Shown: positions 43,645-54,530, numbered from the stretch's first letter. The stretch is 64,000 bases of DNA from Fodinibius salsisoli (GCF_026229185.1 NZ_JAGGJA010000015.1:15537-79536), one strand, 5' to 3'. Notes: a model not told the origin generated them from the sequence alone. Program-made: numbers and translations.

Positions 43645-46600
43645 ATGAAGGCTTTCTTGAAAATTATCGGCGGCTTTTTTGCACTGTTGGTCGTCATCAT
43701 TGTTGGACTAAATCTCTATTTTACCAACGATCGGCTCCAAAATATGTTGATGCCCTACCTTAACGAGGCTGTAGGACGTCCCGTAGAAGTGGAATCAATG
43801 TCGGTTACCTTTTTCAGTACCTTCCCCCAGCCCGGCGTAGAAATCAATAAGCTTTCTATTCCAGCAGAAACAGAGGAGGATACGCTTATATCCCTGGATC
43901 GGATGGTCGCGGGCGTTGACCTCTTTTCGCTATTCGCTGAAAATATCAATTTCTCAGAAATAGAGCTCAACCGGCCTCAGTTTACCTACAAAGTATTTGC
44001 CGACAGCACCACGAATTTGGATTTCCTGCTGGAGCAAGAGGAGACAGATACTACCGCTTCTGAAAGCTATAATATCAATATTCCCTACTTTCAGATCACC
44101 GAAGGTCACTTTGGATACCAGGATTTTACCTCCAATACCTCGGCAGCCCTCCATGATTTAAATGGCGATCTTTCGCTGAATTATGCAGATTCTATCCGCA
44201 GCAGTATTGATATGGAGGTCCAGCAGGTATCTGCCACGGTCGACAGCACCACCTATTTGGATGGCCTTCCCCTCAGCCTTACAGAGGAATCGATCTTCTA
44301 TCCGGATGATGAAATTATCCAGCTACGGGAAGGAACCTTTGCTATCCGCGGGCTGGAGATGGATCTTGTAGGCACGCTCAGCAATTGGAGCCAAACACTT
44401 AGCATAGATCTTCAGTTCAACTCTTCCTCCGATAATTTTGGCGATCTGCTTACCCTGCTGCCAGAAAACGAATACACCCAGGGACTGGAAACCGAAGGCT
44501 CCCTTGACCTTGGCGGCACTATAAGAGGTGCCGTTACGGAAGACGCCATCCCGAATTTTAATATCCGTATGCTGGTGCAAAACGGCTATCTAAAAGATCC
44601 GGACCTGCCTCAACCTATTGAAGATATTCGAATTTCTGCCAGCGCCACCAACGAATTGGTCACCATCGATACGCTTAATGCACTGGCCGGTGCCAACTCA
44701 CTCACGGGCTCTGGCGAACTCCAACAGCCGCTGGAAGACAACGGCACCTTTAACATGGATTTCATAGCGGATGTGGACCTCTCCACGGTCAATGAATTTT
44801 ATGACATCAGCGAGCTGGACCTCCAGCAACTGGCCGGCCAACTGGATGTCAACGCTAATGCTGAGGGGCAACTCGATCAGCCTGAACAGGCTGCCTTTAA
44901 TGGAAAAGCAATTCTTGCCGATGGCTTATTGAAATACCAGGACGTGCCCAAAGCCATTACAAATATCAACGTCAATGCTTCTGGCACGCAGGACTTACTT
45001 ACCATCCAAAGCCTGAGCCTGCAGGCGGCGGAAAACTCTTTCTCTGCCGAGGGACAGGTCCAGCATCTGTTGGATGAAGGCGCCCGGAGTATCAACGATA
45101 TGAACACCAACCTGAATTTTGATCTCGCTACAATTAAAGAATTTTATCCCATCGATGAAGATACCCTCCGGCTGGAAGGCATGCTTACGGCTCAGGCCAT
45201 CCTGGATGGGAAGGCCGATCAAATAGAACAAGCCGTACAAAGTGGAAGCATTAACCTGAAAGACGGCTTGATAGATTATGACTCTTTTGACGCTCCCTTT
45301 CGAAACATCACTTTTGATGCGGTGCTCGAAGGTCCGCAGATGACCATCGTGGAAGGAAGTCTACAGAGCGGCGACAATAACGTTCAGGCCTCCGGTGTCA
45401 TTAACAACTATATAAGTGAAAACCGCAGCCTAAACATCAAAACGGAAGGAAGCGCCAAGCTTAAAGAAATCAGTAACTATTATGATTTAGAACCCGACAT
45501 AACAGACCTGAGCGGTGATGCAGATTTCAACCTTGCGGTACAAGGTCCGGCGAATGATCCTTCTGCGATGTTCTTTTCAGGAAAGCTAACGGTCAAAAAC
45601 GGCAATATGGCGGGCGAATCCCTTCGCGAGCCCGTCAAAGATCTGAATGGCACCTTTAGCCTGTCTCCTGATAAAGCCTCGCTCAACAATCTAACGTTTC
45701 AGATGGGCTCTTCGGATATCGATGTTAAAGGCTCGCTGAGCAATTATATGGCGTATCTCAAAGATGAAAAGAACCGCAAAGTAACGCCAAAGCTTACCGG
45801 CCAGTATTACAGTAAATATCTTAACCTGGATGAACTCATCGACTGGAGCGATACCACCTCTACTAACTTTAACCTCGAACTGCCGGACTTAAACAGCAAC
45901 GTTAGTACCCAGATAGACCAGATGAAGATTACCGGTGTTACCATGCGGAACCTCGAAGCCAAGGCAACCTCCACGCCTAAACAAATTAACCTGACCCAAG
46001 CCAATGTGGAGCTCTTTGAAGGAAAAGCCAACGGTACGATGCTCTGGGAGATTCCGCCTAACAAGCCTTCAACCTTTAATTTCAAAGGGGCGCTGGATAG
46101 CCTTCGACTGGAATCCTTTTTTGAAGAATATCCTATTCTTGGTAAAAACAGCCAGTTCTATAAATTCATTGCAGGAACCTTTAGTACCAGCGTTGATTAT
46201 ACCACAAAAATCGATACCGAACTTAATCCTCTTATTCCAACGACGCTGCTGAATGGCACTTTCGGTATGAGCGAAGCGCAGGTTCACAACCATCCGCTAC
46301 AGCAAAAGCTGTCGGGTTTTACGAAGATAAAAACTTTGCAGGACGTAGTCCTCGATCAGTGGAAAAGCTCCATCGCTATCGACAAGAATATATTGACAAT
46401 TAGCGACTTGTCGCTCACCAGCAAGGATATCGGGCTGGAACTGAATGGTACCCAAAACCTGCAAAATGATAACATTGATTTCCAAATTTCACTCCTCCTG
46501 CCCGAACGATTTAAAAGTGATATTGCTTCTGCCATAACCAGCCAGGCCGCCAATGCCTTAACGCGCGACAACAATACGATTATGGTACCTTTGCGGGTTA

Positions 46601-46770
46601 CCGGCAACTATAGCAATCCTAAAGTTCAGCCCGACCAGACCGTCATCCAGCCAATCGTTAAAAAATATCTGAAAAATAAAGCTGGTAATGCCATTAAAAA
46701 CTTGTTCGGCGGAGATAAAAAAGAGAGTAATCCCGATACTACCCAAACAGATACGACAACCAGTAATTAA
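43645..46770 (+). CDS. AsmA-family outer-membrane lipid transport/assembly protein
   Basis: 1041 aa. One N-terminal transmembrane helix (about 5-25, preceded by Lys), then a huge periplasmic region of repeated beta-strand pairs (AsmA/TamB-like repeating beta-groove). Early E-A-V-G-R-P-V-E-V (chorein-like R-P motif) and the late N-G-T-Q-N-L region match AsmA_2 members. Forms a periplasmic bridge that moves phospholipids between membranes in relatives. Ends with a Thr/Asp-rich tail. Followed by a perfect terminator. Confidence 0.88.
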   Translation: MKAFLKIIGGFFALLVVIIVGLNLYFTNDRLQNMLMPYLNEAVGRPVEVESMSVTFFSTFPQPGVEINKLSIPAETEEDTLISLDRMVAGVDLFSLFAENINFSEIELNRPQFTYKVFADSTTNLDFLLEQEETDTTASESYNINIPYFQITEGHFGYQDFTSNTSAALHDLNGDLSLNYADSIRSSIDMEVQQVSATVDSTTYLDGLPLSLTEESIFYPDDEIIQLREGTFAIRGLEMDLVGTLSNWSQTLSIDLQFNSSSDNFGDLLTLLPENEYTQGLETEGSLDLGGTIRGAVTEDAIPNFNIRMLVQNGYLKDPDLPQPIEDIRISASATNELVTIDTLNALAGANSLTGSGELQQPLEDNGTFNMDFIADVDLSTVNEFYDISELDLQQLAGQLDVNANAEGQLDQPEQAAFNGKAILADGLLKYQDVPKAITNINVNASGTQDLLTIQSLSLQAAENSFSAEGQVQHLLDEGARSINDMNTNLNFDLATIKEFYPIDEDTLRLEGMLTAQAILDGKADQIEQAVQSGSINLKDGLIDYDSFDAPFRNITFDAVLEGPQMTIVEGSLQSGDNNVQASGVINNYISENRSLNIKTEGSAKLKEISNYYDLEPDITDLSGDADFNLAVQGPANDPSAMFFSGKLTVKNGNMAGESLREPVKDLNGTFSLSPDKASLNNLTFQMGSSDIDVKGSLSNYMAYLKDEKNRKVTPKLTGQYYSKYLNLDELIDWSDTTSTNFNLELPDLNSNVSTQIDQMKITGVTMRNLEAKATSTPKQINLTQANVELFEGKANGTMLWEIPPNKPSTFNFKGALDSLRLESFFEEYPILGKNSQFYKFIAGTFSTSVDYTTKIDTELNPLIPTTLLNGTFGMSEAQVHNHPLQQKLSGFTKIKTLQDVVLDQWKSSIAIDKNILTISDLSLTSKDIGLELNGTQNLQNDNIDFQISLLLPERFKSDIASAITSQAANALTRDNNTIMVPLRVTGNYSNPKVQPDQTVIQPIVKKYLKNKAGNAIKNLFGGDKKESNPDTTQTDTTTSN

Positions 46771-46790
46771 GCTGTCTATCTTTATTAAGA

Positions 46791-46822
46791 AAAAGGCGCC
46801 ATAAAAATTTATGGCGCCTTTT
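46791..46822 (+). terminator. Terminator after AsmA gene
   Basis: Perfect 15-bp stem (46791-46805 with 46808-46822), GGCGCC core, followed by a T-rich stretch; 20 bp after the stop codon. Also reads from the minus side toward the protease gene. Confidence 0.85.
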
Positions 46823-46849
46823 ATACCCTTTGTCTTCAGCTGCTAATGG

Positions 46850-47974
46850 CTATGGATAGTTACTTCGCGCATACGAAATAAGGGCTGATAGACCTGGTCC
46901 ACCACCAAACTCATTATCGCCTGAGGTATTAAAAGCCGGACTGCTTGACTCTGCACTTTGCACACCTACTACTCTCGGCCATCCTTCGCCATCCCACCAG
47001 CCCCAAACAGGGCCACCGGAATGACCGCCTGTGATATCATTGAAGTGCCCAAGCACATATCCATCTTGTCCGGATGTTGACTCAGAACTTACTGAAGATA
47101 TAGCACATTCTCCTTCATATGCCGGTCGCTGAGTACTCGTAAGATCACCGGGATAACCCATATGCTGCCAGACATCCAAATCATCCCAGGAATCCGAATA
47201 AGTGCGATACCCCGGATAGCCCACCCGGTTGCCAACATAGTCGTTCATCACAAGTACCACATAATCAAAGGCCGTCTCTAAATCTGACAATCCGCCTTGC
47301 GCTTTATTCCAGTAGATGACCCTTGTAGCATAAAATTCTCCCCAGGGACCATTGCTATTGTAATAGCCCGGCGAAAATTTTACCCATCCTGCGCCACCAC
47401 CGCTTTGCCAGTTAATACAATGGCTGGCTGTGAGTACCAGGCGGGGACCGATAGTACAGCCCGTACAGGCACCTGAGGCTGTCCAAACCCGCCCCACAGT
47501 TCGCCAGGGAAAGCTGGTATCCTGATAAATATACCGCTCATCCGTGCCAAAGACATTTGTGGGAAGATCTTCGTCTTTTCTTCGGCGTCTCATTTGCTCG
47601 GCTATCTCCAGGTCTATTTTTGATTTCTCCGGAAAGTATCTGGCCGGTGCCGTAGCCTGTCGCTGCCCGATAATAGACTCAACATCGCCAAACTCCTTAA
47701 GGCAGCTCTTGCCCAGCGGTGTTACCGGAATATTTGGTACCGGCGTCGGTTTAACAAGTTGCTCTTTTTCATACTCAATACGTTTACTCTCCAGTTCAGC
47801 AACCACATTATAAACTCCGGGTTGCTCCCAATTACGCTCCAGGCGAGGTATAGTCCCCTCGGGCAAAGCAAACGTTTTAAGATTTACTTTCTCAAACTGA
47901 TGCGATAGCTCTTCTGGCTTATCAAAGCTACGCTCTTTCAGTTCTTCAATTCTAAGTGGATCTTTCGATTTCAT
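46850..47974 (-). CDS. V8-like trypsin-fold serine protease, no N-terminal signal seen
   Basis: 374 aa. Catalytic region in the C-terminal half: His in T-A-S-H-C, Asp in A-F-D-Y-V-V, and nucleophile Ser in G-G-H-S-G-G-P, close to the V8/Glu-specific fold. The N-terminal ~150 residues are Pro/Glu/Lys-rich with no hydrophobic signal, an unusual pro-region. Two Cys pairs are seen (G-A-C-T-G-C, and S-H-C with E-C-A). The gene lies across a bidirectional terminator from the AsmA gene. Export route and target unknown. Confidence 0.85.
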   Translation of the reverse strand: MKSKDPLRIEELKERSFDKPEELSHQFEKVNLKTFALPEGTIPRLERNWEQPGVYNVVAELESKRIEYEKEQLVKPTPVPNIPVTPLGKSCLKEFGDVESIIGQRQATAPARYFPEKSKIDLEIAEQMRRRRKDEDLPTNVFGTDERYIYQDTSFPWRTVGRVWTASGACTGCTIGPRLVLTASHCINWQSGGGAGWVKFSPGYYNSNGPWGEFYATRVIYWNKAQGGLSDLETAFDYVVLVMNDYVGNRVGYPGYRTYSDSWDDLDVWQHMGYPGDLTSTQRPAYEGECAISSVSSESTSGQDGYVLGHFNDITGGHSGGPVWGWWDGEGWPRVVGVQSAESSSPAFNTSGDNEFGGGPGLSALISYARSNYP

Positions 47975-48213
47975 AAAAACCTCTCTCTTTGTTGTTTGGA
48001 TTATACTTCCTTAGCAGGAATACATAGGTAAGATCCTTTTTTTACCTAATCCTTACATATTAATTTTCCAGAGGTCCATTTTTACTTTATTTTACTTCTT
48101 ATTTGGTGCCATCATCCATGCCTTTGAGTCCACACTATCAACTCTCCACGGTAAGCGTTATCTTAGCGTGCATCGATATTTTGAAATAGGCAACCGAGTA
48201 TTACTCAACATTG

Positions 48214-49722
48214 ATGGACGACCTACACATTTATAATACCTTAAGTCGGAAAAAAGAAAAATTTGAACCCATTAATGACGGATTTGTTGGTATTTATGTA
48301 TGTGGCCCAACGGTCTATGGGGATCCTCATCTGGGACATGCCAAAAGCTATGTGTCCTTTGATGTTGTAGTCCGGTACCTCCGCTACCTCGACTATAAAG
48401 TGCGCTACGTGCAAAACATTACGGATGTGGGGCACTTAACGGATGATGCCGACCAAGGCGAAGACAAGCTCGAAAAGCAGGCAGAGATCGAAAAGCTCGA
48501 GCCCATGGAAATTGCCGAAAAATATACCTACAACTATTTCCGGGATATGGATAAGCTGGGCGTTCAGCGTCCCGACATTTCTCCGCGCGCTACCGGCCAT
48601 ATCATTGAACAGATTGAGATGGTGAAAAAACTTTTGGATAAAGGGCATGCCTATGAAGTGGATGGGAACGTTTATTTTGATGTCTCATCCGATGAATCCT
48701 ATGGTAAGCTCAGTGGCCGCTCTGTTGAAGACCAGGAAAGTGGAACACGTATTGAAACGGCCAGCGACAAAAAAGCACCCGAAGATTTTGCCCTCTGGAA
48801 GCGTGCCGGCGATGACCATATTATGAAATGGCCCTCACCTTGGGGTATGGGCTACCCCGGTTGGCATGTAGAATGTTCGGCCATGTCCACTAAATACCTT
48901 GGCGCACATTTTGATATCCACGGAGGCGGTCTGGATAACCAATTCCCACATCACGAATGCGAAATAGCCCAAAGTGAAGGAGCCTTTGATCAACCCTTTG
49001 CCAACTACTGGATGCACAACAACATGGTGACCCTCGAGGGACAAAAAATGGGTAAGTCACTGGGTAATGCCATTTCACTCAATCAGTTTTTTTCCGGCGA
49101 TAATGAACTGCTAAGCCGTGCCTGGGATCCACAAGTAATCCGATTCTTCCTGCTTCAGAGTCACTATCGAAGCACTACCGACTTTTCGGAGGATGCTCTT
49201 GCAGGAGCTGAAAATGGACTCAACAACCTGCAAGAAATGCTTCTTACTATTGATGGCACTGAAAGCGGTACAGCAGAAGATTATGACCTTGATACCCTTA
49301 GAGCAACAATAGAGCAAAAGCTGAATGATGATTTCAACACGGCTCAGGCTATTGCTGTACTTTTTGAAGAGCTAAAAGACATCCGTAAACAAATTAACGG
49401 TAGCCAGCCCCCTGCAAATATTGGCGATATCAAGCAGTTTCTGCACGAGTTCGTAGATGGAGTGCTGGGCTTGTGGCCACAAACAGATACTTCAACTGGT
49501 GATTCGAAGGATAAAACAGAACAGCTTGTTGAACTGCTGATTGACCTTCGCAGCCAGGCACGCAGCAACAAAAATTTTGAGCTGGCGGATGCCATCCGCG
49601 ATCAGCTGCAGGAACTCGGTATTGAGTTGATGGACAATCCCGACGGAACGGATTTTAAAATTAAAAAGGGCGACTCCTCTCAATCATCATTTCAAAATTT
49701 AAAAGACCAATTTAATATTTAA
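48214..49722 (+). CDS. cysS: Cysteinyl-tRNA synthetase
   Basis: 502 aa starting at ATG 48214 (preceded by an in-frame TTG at 48211). Zinc Cys30 in [12 protein letters not shown]-type H-L-G-H at 39-42, zinc-binding W-H-V-E-C, and K-M-G-K-S at about 278. C-terminal anticodon-binding helical region. Essential translation enzyme. K-M-S-K-S is K-M-G-K-S here, which is tolerated in the family. Confidence 0.97.
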   Translation: MDDLHIYNTLSRKKEKFEPINDGFVGIYVCGPTVYGDPHLGHAKSYVSFDVVVRYLRYLDYKVRYVQNITDVGHLTDDADQGEDKLEKQAEIEKLEPMEIAEKYTYNYFRDMDKLGVQRPDISPRATGHIIEQIEMVKKLLDKGHAYEVDGNVYFDVSSDESYGKLSGRSVEDQESGTRIETASDKKAPEDFALWKRAGDDHIMKWPSPWGMGYPGWHVECSAMSTKYLGAHFDIHGGGLDNQFPHHECEIAQSEGAFDQPFANYWMHNNMVTLEGQKMGKSLGNAISLNQFFSGDNELLSRAWDPQVIRFFLLQSHYRSTTDFSEDALAGAENGLNNLQEMLLTIDGTESGTAEDYDLDTLRATIEQKLNDDFNTAQAIAVLFEELKDIRKQINGSQPPANIGDIKQFLHEFVDGVLGLWPQTDTSTGDSKDKTEQLVELLIDLRSQARSNKNFELADAIRDQLQELGIELMDNPDGTDFKIKKGDSSQSSFQNLKDQFNI

Positions 49723-49819
49723 TGCCCCGAATGCTTTAAATAAACAAGAACTCGATTCCAAACGAGAGGATTTTCTGACCATATTTTCACAATTGATATC
49801 CGTGCACTGATCAATTATT

Positions 49820-49875
49820 CTCCCCTTCTCAAGGGGAGGTACAAAGCCTGTCCCGAGCATTCGGGAAGGGGTTCA
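49820..49875. repeat. Palindromic intergenic repeat before lgt
   Basis: CCCCTTCTCAAGGGG hairpin followed by CCTGTCCCGAGCATTCGGGA palindrome. Related in style to the repeats at 33061 and 34494. Intergenic; no gene nearby is disrupted. Confidence 0.5.
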
Positions 49876-49931
49876 CAGGTTGTTCTGGAATTAATACTAA
49901 TGACTACACTTATTACTCATAGCTAATATTT

Positions 49932-50981
49932 ATGCAAGCATCTGATTATCTCGTCTGGAGCGCTGACCCCATAGCTTTTAGCATTGGCCCTATCGACCTG
50001 CCCTTCCCACTTGCCATCTGGGGACTTGTAGCAGCGGCTGTTCTCATCTATTTTGGCTATCAAAAACTCGTACCCGAAGATCTTCCTGCTGGCAAGGAAC
50101 CTGAGATACCGGCTTGGAAACTTTGGGGAATGGTTATCGGGTCATTTATTATCGGGCAGCTTATTTTTCTTTTGCTCCCCTCGCCAACAATCAACGAAAT
50201 CGGGCCTATAGCCCCCCGGTGGTATGGTTTTCTGTTTGCCTCTGCTTTTGCAGTAGGGTTTATATTAACACGTAAGATGTTCGAGCATGCCAGTCGTGAT
50301 CCCCTGGAGGTGGACCAACTTTTTCTCTATGTGATGCTTGCCACTATAATTGGTGCTCGCTTGGGGCATGTTCTCTTCTATGACCCCTCCTACTACCTGC
50401 GGCATCCAGGCGAAATCATTGCCATTTGGCATGGAGGCCTTGCAAGCCACGGCGCTGCCATTGGTATTCTTATTGCGATGTATCTTTTTGCCCGTAAGCA
50501 AGCGAATATGAGCTTTTTATGGGTTGCCGATCGAGTAGTCGTTGTTGTAGCCATTGCGGGTGCTTTTATTCGGACCGGTAACTTTGTCAATTCCGAAATT
50601 ATTGGCCAACCGACGGAGTTACCCTGGGGCGTTATCTTTGAGAAGGCTCCCGGACTTACTTCCATCGAACGGACGGTGCCTCGCCATCCCACGATGCTCT
50701 ATGAGGCTCTTCTATGCATTGCCATTTTTGCACTTCTTTGGGTTATCTATAAGCGATATCGTAACCGACCTCCAGAGGGCGCCCTGTTTGGTACATTTCT
50801 GGCTTTGCTATTTGGCGGACGTTTTTTCCTTGAATTCACCAAAATCAACCAAGCTGCTTTTGCCGGCACTTGGGCCATCAATATGGGCCAGTGGCTGAGT
50901 GTCCCTTTAATCCTGGTAGGCATATGGTTGTTGGCGAAAAAGGTAAATTGGAACAAAACAGAAGCATCGAGCCAGCCATAA
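49932..50981 (+). CDS. lgt: Prolipoprotein diacylglyceryl transferase
   Basis: 349 aa, about seven transmembrane helices. Lgt signature G-A-R-L-G-H-V-L-F-Y, then H-G-G-L-A-S-H-G and the late R-T-G-N-F-V-N and R-H-P-T-M-L-Y-E motifs. Transfers diacylglycerol from phosphatidylglycerol to the lipobox cysteine, the first step of lipoprotein maturation in the inner membrane. About 40-60 residues longer than E. coli Lgt, mostly at the N-terminal helix region. Confidence 0.96.
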   Translation: MQASDYLVWSADPIAFSIGPIDLPFPLAIWGLVAAAVLIYFGYQKLVPEDLPAGKEPEIPAWKLWGMVIGSFIIGQLIFLLLPSPTINEIGPIAPRWYGFLFASAFAVGFILTRKMFEHASRDPLEVDQLFLYVMLATIIGARLGHVLFYDPSYYLRHPGEIIAIWHGGLASHGAAIGILIAMYLFARKQANMSFLWVADRVVVVVAIAGAFIRTGNFVNSEIIGQPTELPWGVIFEKAPGLTSIERTVPRHPTMLYEALLCIAIFALLWVIYKRYRNRPPEGALFGTFLALLFGGRFFLEFTKINQAAFAGTWAINMGQWLSVPLILVGIWLLAKKVNWNKTEASSQP

Positions 50982-51092
50982 TTATTTCTACTAAAATGTA
51001 TTAGAAATAATTAGCTGCAAATGATACATTTGGATTGTATAGGCAAGGGATAGCAAGAATTAAAACTGACTTCAACTTAGATTTTATTTTTT

Positions 51093-52829
51093 ATGGACGG
51101 ATTAGATCAGGCGATTCAAGACCGAATTAATGACTGGTTAAACGGGAGTTATGATGAAGAAACAAAAGCTGCTATACAATCCAAGTTAGATGCCGAACAA
51201 TATGAGGAGCTGACAGACGCTTTCTATACCGACATGAAGTTCGGTACCGGGGGCATTCGGGGCATTATGGGGGTGGGACCTAACCGCGTCAATAAATATA
51301 CTTTTGGGATGGCGACCCAGGGATTCAGCAACTTCTTGAAGAAGACATATCCTGATGAACCCATAAGTATTGTAATTGCCCACGACTGCCGCAATAATTC
51401 AGAAACGTTGGCGCGGGTTGTTGCCGATATCTTTTCTGCCAACGGCATCCACGTGTACCTATTTGATGGCTTACGGCCTACCCCGGAGCTTTCCTTTGCT
51501 ATCCGCGAACTCAATTGCCACGGCGGAGTGATGCTTACAGCCTCCCACAATCCAAAGGAATACAATGGCTACAAAGCTTATGGTGCCAATGGAGGACAGC
51601 TGGTTTCTCCATACGACAAAATGGTTATGGAGGAGGTTCAACAAATTGATGATGTCAAGGAAGTACAGTTTGATGGTGTTGAAGAAAACATCGAGATGAT
51701 AGGTAAGGCTATTGATGAGAAATACCTCGAAACTATTGCTCAACTTTCTTTATCGCGGGATGCTATTGAACGACAGAAAGATTTAAGCATCGTCTTTTCT
51801 CCCATACACGGTACATCGGGTGTATTAGTGCCCCCGGCCCTGGAACGCTATGGTTTTGAGAATGTGAACCTGGTTGAAGAACAGATGAGCTTTGACGGAG
51901 ACTTTCCCACGGTTGAATATCCCAATCCTGAGGAAAAGGAAGCGCTCTCCATGGCCCTTGACAAAGCTAAATCCATTGATGCCGAGCTGGTGATGGCTAC
52001 CGACCCCGATGCCGATCGCGTGGGCATTGCTGTCAAAGATAATCAGGGGGAATGGATTCTTCTCAACGGAAACCAAACGGGCACACTTATCATCAACTAT
52101 ATGCTCAACGCCTGGAAAGAGGCCGGAAAGTTAACCGGGAAAGAGTACATCGTTAAGACCATCGTTACCACCTATCTTATCGATCGTATTGCCGAGTATT
52201 ATGATGTGGAATGCTTCAATACGTTGACGGGCTTTAAATATATTGGAGAACTGATGACCGAGCTGGAAGGCAAAAAGCAGTTTATTGCCGGCGGTGAAGA
52301 AAGTTACGGTTACCTGATCGGTGAGCACGTTCGCGACAAAGATGCCGTGGTTTCAGCTGTCATCATTGCAGAAATGGCCGCCTATTACAAGGATCAGGGC
52401 AGCAGCCTCTATGATACTTTGTTGGATATCTATCAGCAGCACGGATACTTCCGGGAAGAACTGGTTTCCGTTTATAAGCGCGGTCGTGAGGGAGCTGAAG
52501 AAATTCAACAGATGCTCAAGGGATACCGGGAGAATCCACCTGAAGAACTGGGAGGCTCTAAAATTGTGAAGGTTAAGGATTATCTGGAAGGCCAATCCAA
52601 AAACCTAATATCGGGGAAAAAATCTGCTATTGACTTACCCAGCTCAAACGTTCTGCAATTTATTACGGAAAGTGGATCCATTGTTTCTGTTCGTCCCTCG
52701 GGCACTGAGCCAAAAATTAAATTCTACTGCAGCGTCAATACGAATCTCGAAAGCCGTGCTGAATTTGATAATAAAACAGAACAACTTGACGCAAAGATGG
52801 AAGATATTATCCAAGAACTTACCGAATGA
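51093..52829 (+). CDS. Phosphoglucomutase/phosphomannomutase family enzyme
   Basis: 578 aa. Active-site phosphoserine region L-T-A-S-H-N-P (Ser151), metal loop D-P-D-A-D-R (about 308), sugar-binding G-G-E-E-S-Y-G-Y and a C-terminal phosphate loop R-P-S-G-T-E-P. Interconverts hexose 1- and 6-phosphates. Length typical of the 560-580-aa subgroup found in Firmicutes and Bacteroidota. Cytosolic. Confidence 0.95.
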   Translation: MDGLDQAIQDRINDWLNGSYDEETKAAIQSKLDAEQYEELTDAFYTDMKFGTGGIRGIMGVGPNRVNKYTFGMATQGFSNFLKKTYPDEPISIVIAHDCRNNSETLARVVADIFSANGIHVYLFDGLRPTPELSFAIRELNCHGGVMLTASHNPKEYNGYKAYGANGGQLVSPYDKMVMEEVQQIDDVKEVQFDGVEENIEMIGKAIDEKYLETIAQLSLSRDAIERQKDLSIVFSPIHGTSGVLVPPALERYGFENVNLVEEQMSFDGDFPTVEYPNPEEKEALSMALDKAKSIDAELVMATDPDADRVGIAVKDNQGEWILLNGNQTGTLIINYMLNAWKEAGKLTGKEYIVKTIVTTYLIDRIAEYYDVECFNTLTGFKYIGELMTELEGKKQFIAGGEESYGYLIGEHVRDKDAVVSAVIIAEMAAYYKDQGSSLYDTLLDIYQQHGYFREELVSVYKRGREGAEEIQQMLKGYRENPPEELGGSKIVKVKDYLEGQSKNLISGKKSAIDLPSSNVLQFITESGSIVSVRPSGTEPKIKFYCSVNTNLESRAEFDNKTEQLDAKMEDIIQELTE

Positions 52830-53012
52830 GAAATGCGTATATTCTTTTATATAATTGGGGATATGATTCATCTAAAGGACTTTTACATCCCCCTTTCTAC
52901 CTCCTTTAGTTATTTAATCCTTATCTAAATAATTACCTGCCATTAGGGATTAAATTACGCCTCTATTATCTTCCCACATGTTGTGGCTTGTTAACTATGA
53001 ATACTGGTCAGC

Positions 53013-53753
53013 ATGGATGATAAATTAAAACATCAAGAAGATAACATTCACCAAAAATCAGGTTGGCTAACAAAATACCAACATTACTTGGGGGAGTTTG
53101 TCTATGGTGGGATTGACGGCAGTGTGACTACATTTGCGGTGGTTGCAGGCTCGGCAGGGGCCGGTCTTGATTCTTCTGTGATCATTATCCTGGGTTTTGC
53201 AAACTTGATAGCAGATGGATTTTCTATGTCAGTAGGAAGCTACCTTTCTAATAAAAGTGAACTGGAAAATTTCCAGAAGCATGAACGTATCGAACACTGG
53301 GAAGTCGAAAATCTACCTGAGCAGGAAAGGGAAGAAGTTCGAAAAATTTTTAAAGACAAAGGATTTGAAGGCAAATTACTAAAACAGGTTGTTGATGTAA
53401 TAACCGAGGATAAAGAGCGATGGGTAGACGTAATGATGAAAGAAGAGCTTGAAATGATGAAACAAATTAAGTCCCCCCTCGCTATGGGATTTGTTACATT
53501 TGTTTCATTTATTGCTGTTGGTCTGATACCCCTTATTATTTACATTCTGGATTATATTTCGGACTCTGAAATAAATCACCTTTTTACCAGTTCCATTCTG
53601 ATGACTTTTGTAGCTTTCTTTGGGATTGGTTTTTTAAAATCCGTCGTCAATCAGACTGGAAAATTAAAAAGTATTGCAGAAACATTATTTCTGGGAGCAG
53701 CAGCAGCTTTTTTGGCCTATTATACTGGTAACTTTTTGGAAAAGTTATTTTAA
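53013..53753 (+). CDS. CCC1/VIT-family iron/manganese transporter
   Basis: 246 aa. N-terminal G-G-I-D-G-S-V-T-T-F opens the first helix; a glutamate-rich cytoplasmic helical segment (E-H-W-E-V-E..., about 90-155) separates helix 2 from three C-terminal helices. Exports Fe2+ or Mn2+ in relatives. 24 bp before the ZIP gene, same strand: probable metal operon with opposing transport directions. Confidence 0.9.
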   Translation: MDDKLKHQEDNIHQKSGWLTKYQHYLGEFVYGGIDGSVTTFAVVAGSAGAGLDSSVIIILGFANLIADGFSMSVGSYLSNKSELENFQKHERIEHWEVENLPEQEREEVRKIFKDKGFEGKLLKQVVDVITEDKERWVDVMMKEELEMMKQIKSPLAMGFVTFVSFIAVGLIPLIIYILDYISDSEINHLFTSSILMTFVAFFGIGFLKSVVNQTGKLKSIAETLFLGAAAAFLAYYTGNFLEKLF

Positions 53754-53777
53754 TCCCACCGCCAATAATTAAACTAA

Positions 53778-54530
53778 ATGATGGATTTCCTTCTTACCCC
53801 TGAAGTCAAGGTTTTCTATTATGCTATGATTACCGCCTTGGCGACAGGGGGTGGTGCCCTTCCCTTTTTCTTCCTCAAAAACCTGACGCGTAGCTGGCTG
53901 GGCATCGCAAACGCCATTGCTTCCGGACTGATGCTGGCAGCAAGCTTTGGACTGATCTATGAAGGACTCAATTATAACCTTTGGTACACCTTCATCGGTA
54001 TTCTTCTGGGGTTACTATTTATTGTAATAAGCCAAAAAATATTAAACAACAACCACGATGGATATGACATCCAGGATATTACCAGTGTGAACAGATATAA
54101 AATGCTGCTTATCGTCGGCATTATGACCCTCCACTCCTTTACCGAAGGTGTAAGTGTAGGTGTTTCTTTTAGCGGCAGTCTTGATTTAGGACTCTTCATT
54201 ACAACGGCCATTGCCGTGCATAATATTCCTGAGGGGCTCGCCATTAGCTTGGTTCTTGTACCAGCCGGTACAACGCCCCTTAAAGCAACTTGGTGGAGTA
54301 TCTTTTCCAGCCTGCCTCAACCGCTGATGGCTGTACCTGCATTTCTGTTTGTAGAAATATTTAGAGAATACCTGCCCATGGGATTGGGCTTTGCGGGCGG
54401 GGCGATGATCTGGATGGTCTTTGCTGAACTTATTCCTGAAGCCCTCGAAGAAAGTAACACTTCAACCATTGCCACAGCCATCACCATTGCCATTGCTCTG
54501 ATGATTCTTTTTCAATCCCTCATTGGATAA
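53778..54530 (+). CDS. ZIP-family metal transporter
   Basis: 250 aa, eight helices. Metal-site motifs H-S-F-T-E-G and H-N-I-P-E-G. Divergent from the ZIP at 23525 (shorter loops). Likely imports zinc or iron. Co-transcribed with the CCC1-like gene. Confidence 0.9.
   Translation: MMDFLLTPEVKVFYYAMITALATGGGALPFFFLKNLTRSWLGIANAIASGLMLAASFGLIYEGLNYNLWYTFIGILLGLLFIVISQKILNNNHDGYDIQDITSVNRYKMLLIVGIMTLHSFTEGVSVGVSFSGSLDLGLFITTAIAVHNIPEGLAISLVLVPAGTTPLKATWWSIFSSLPQPLMAVPAFLFVEIFREYLPMGLGFAGGAMIWMVFAELIPEALEESNTSTIATAITIAIALMILFQSLIG

Noticed and set aside
53972-54244. 90-aa minus-strand ORF within ZIP gene
   Set aside because: Shadow of a membrane protein gene.
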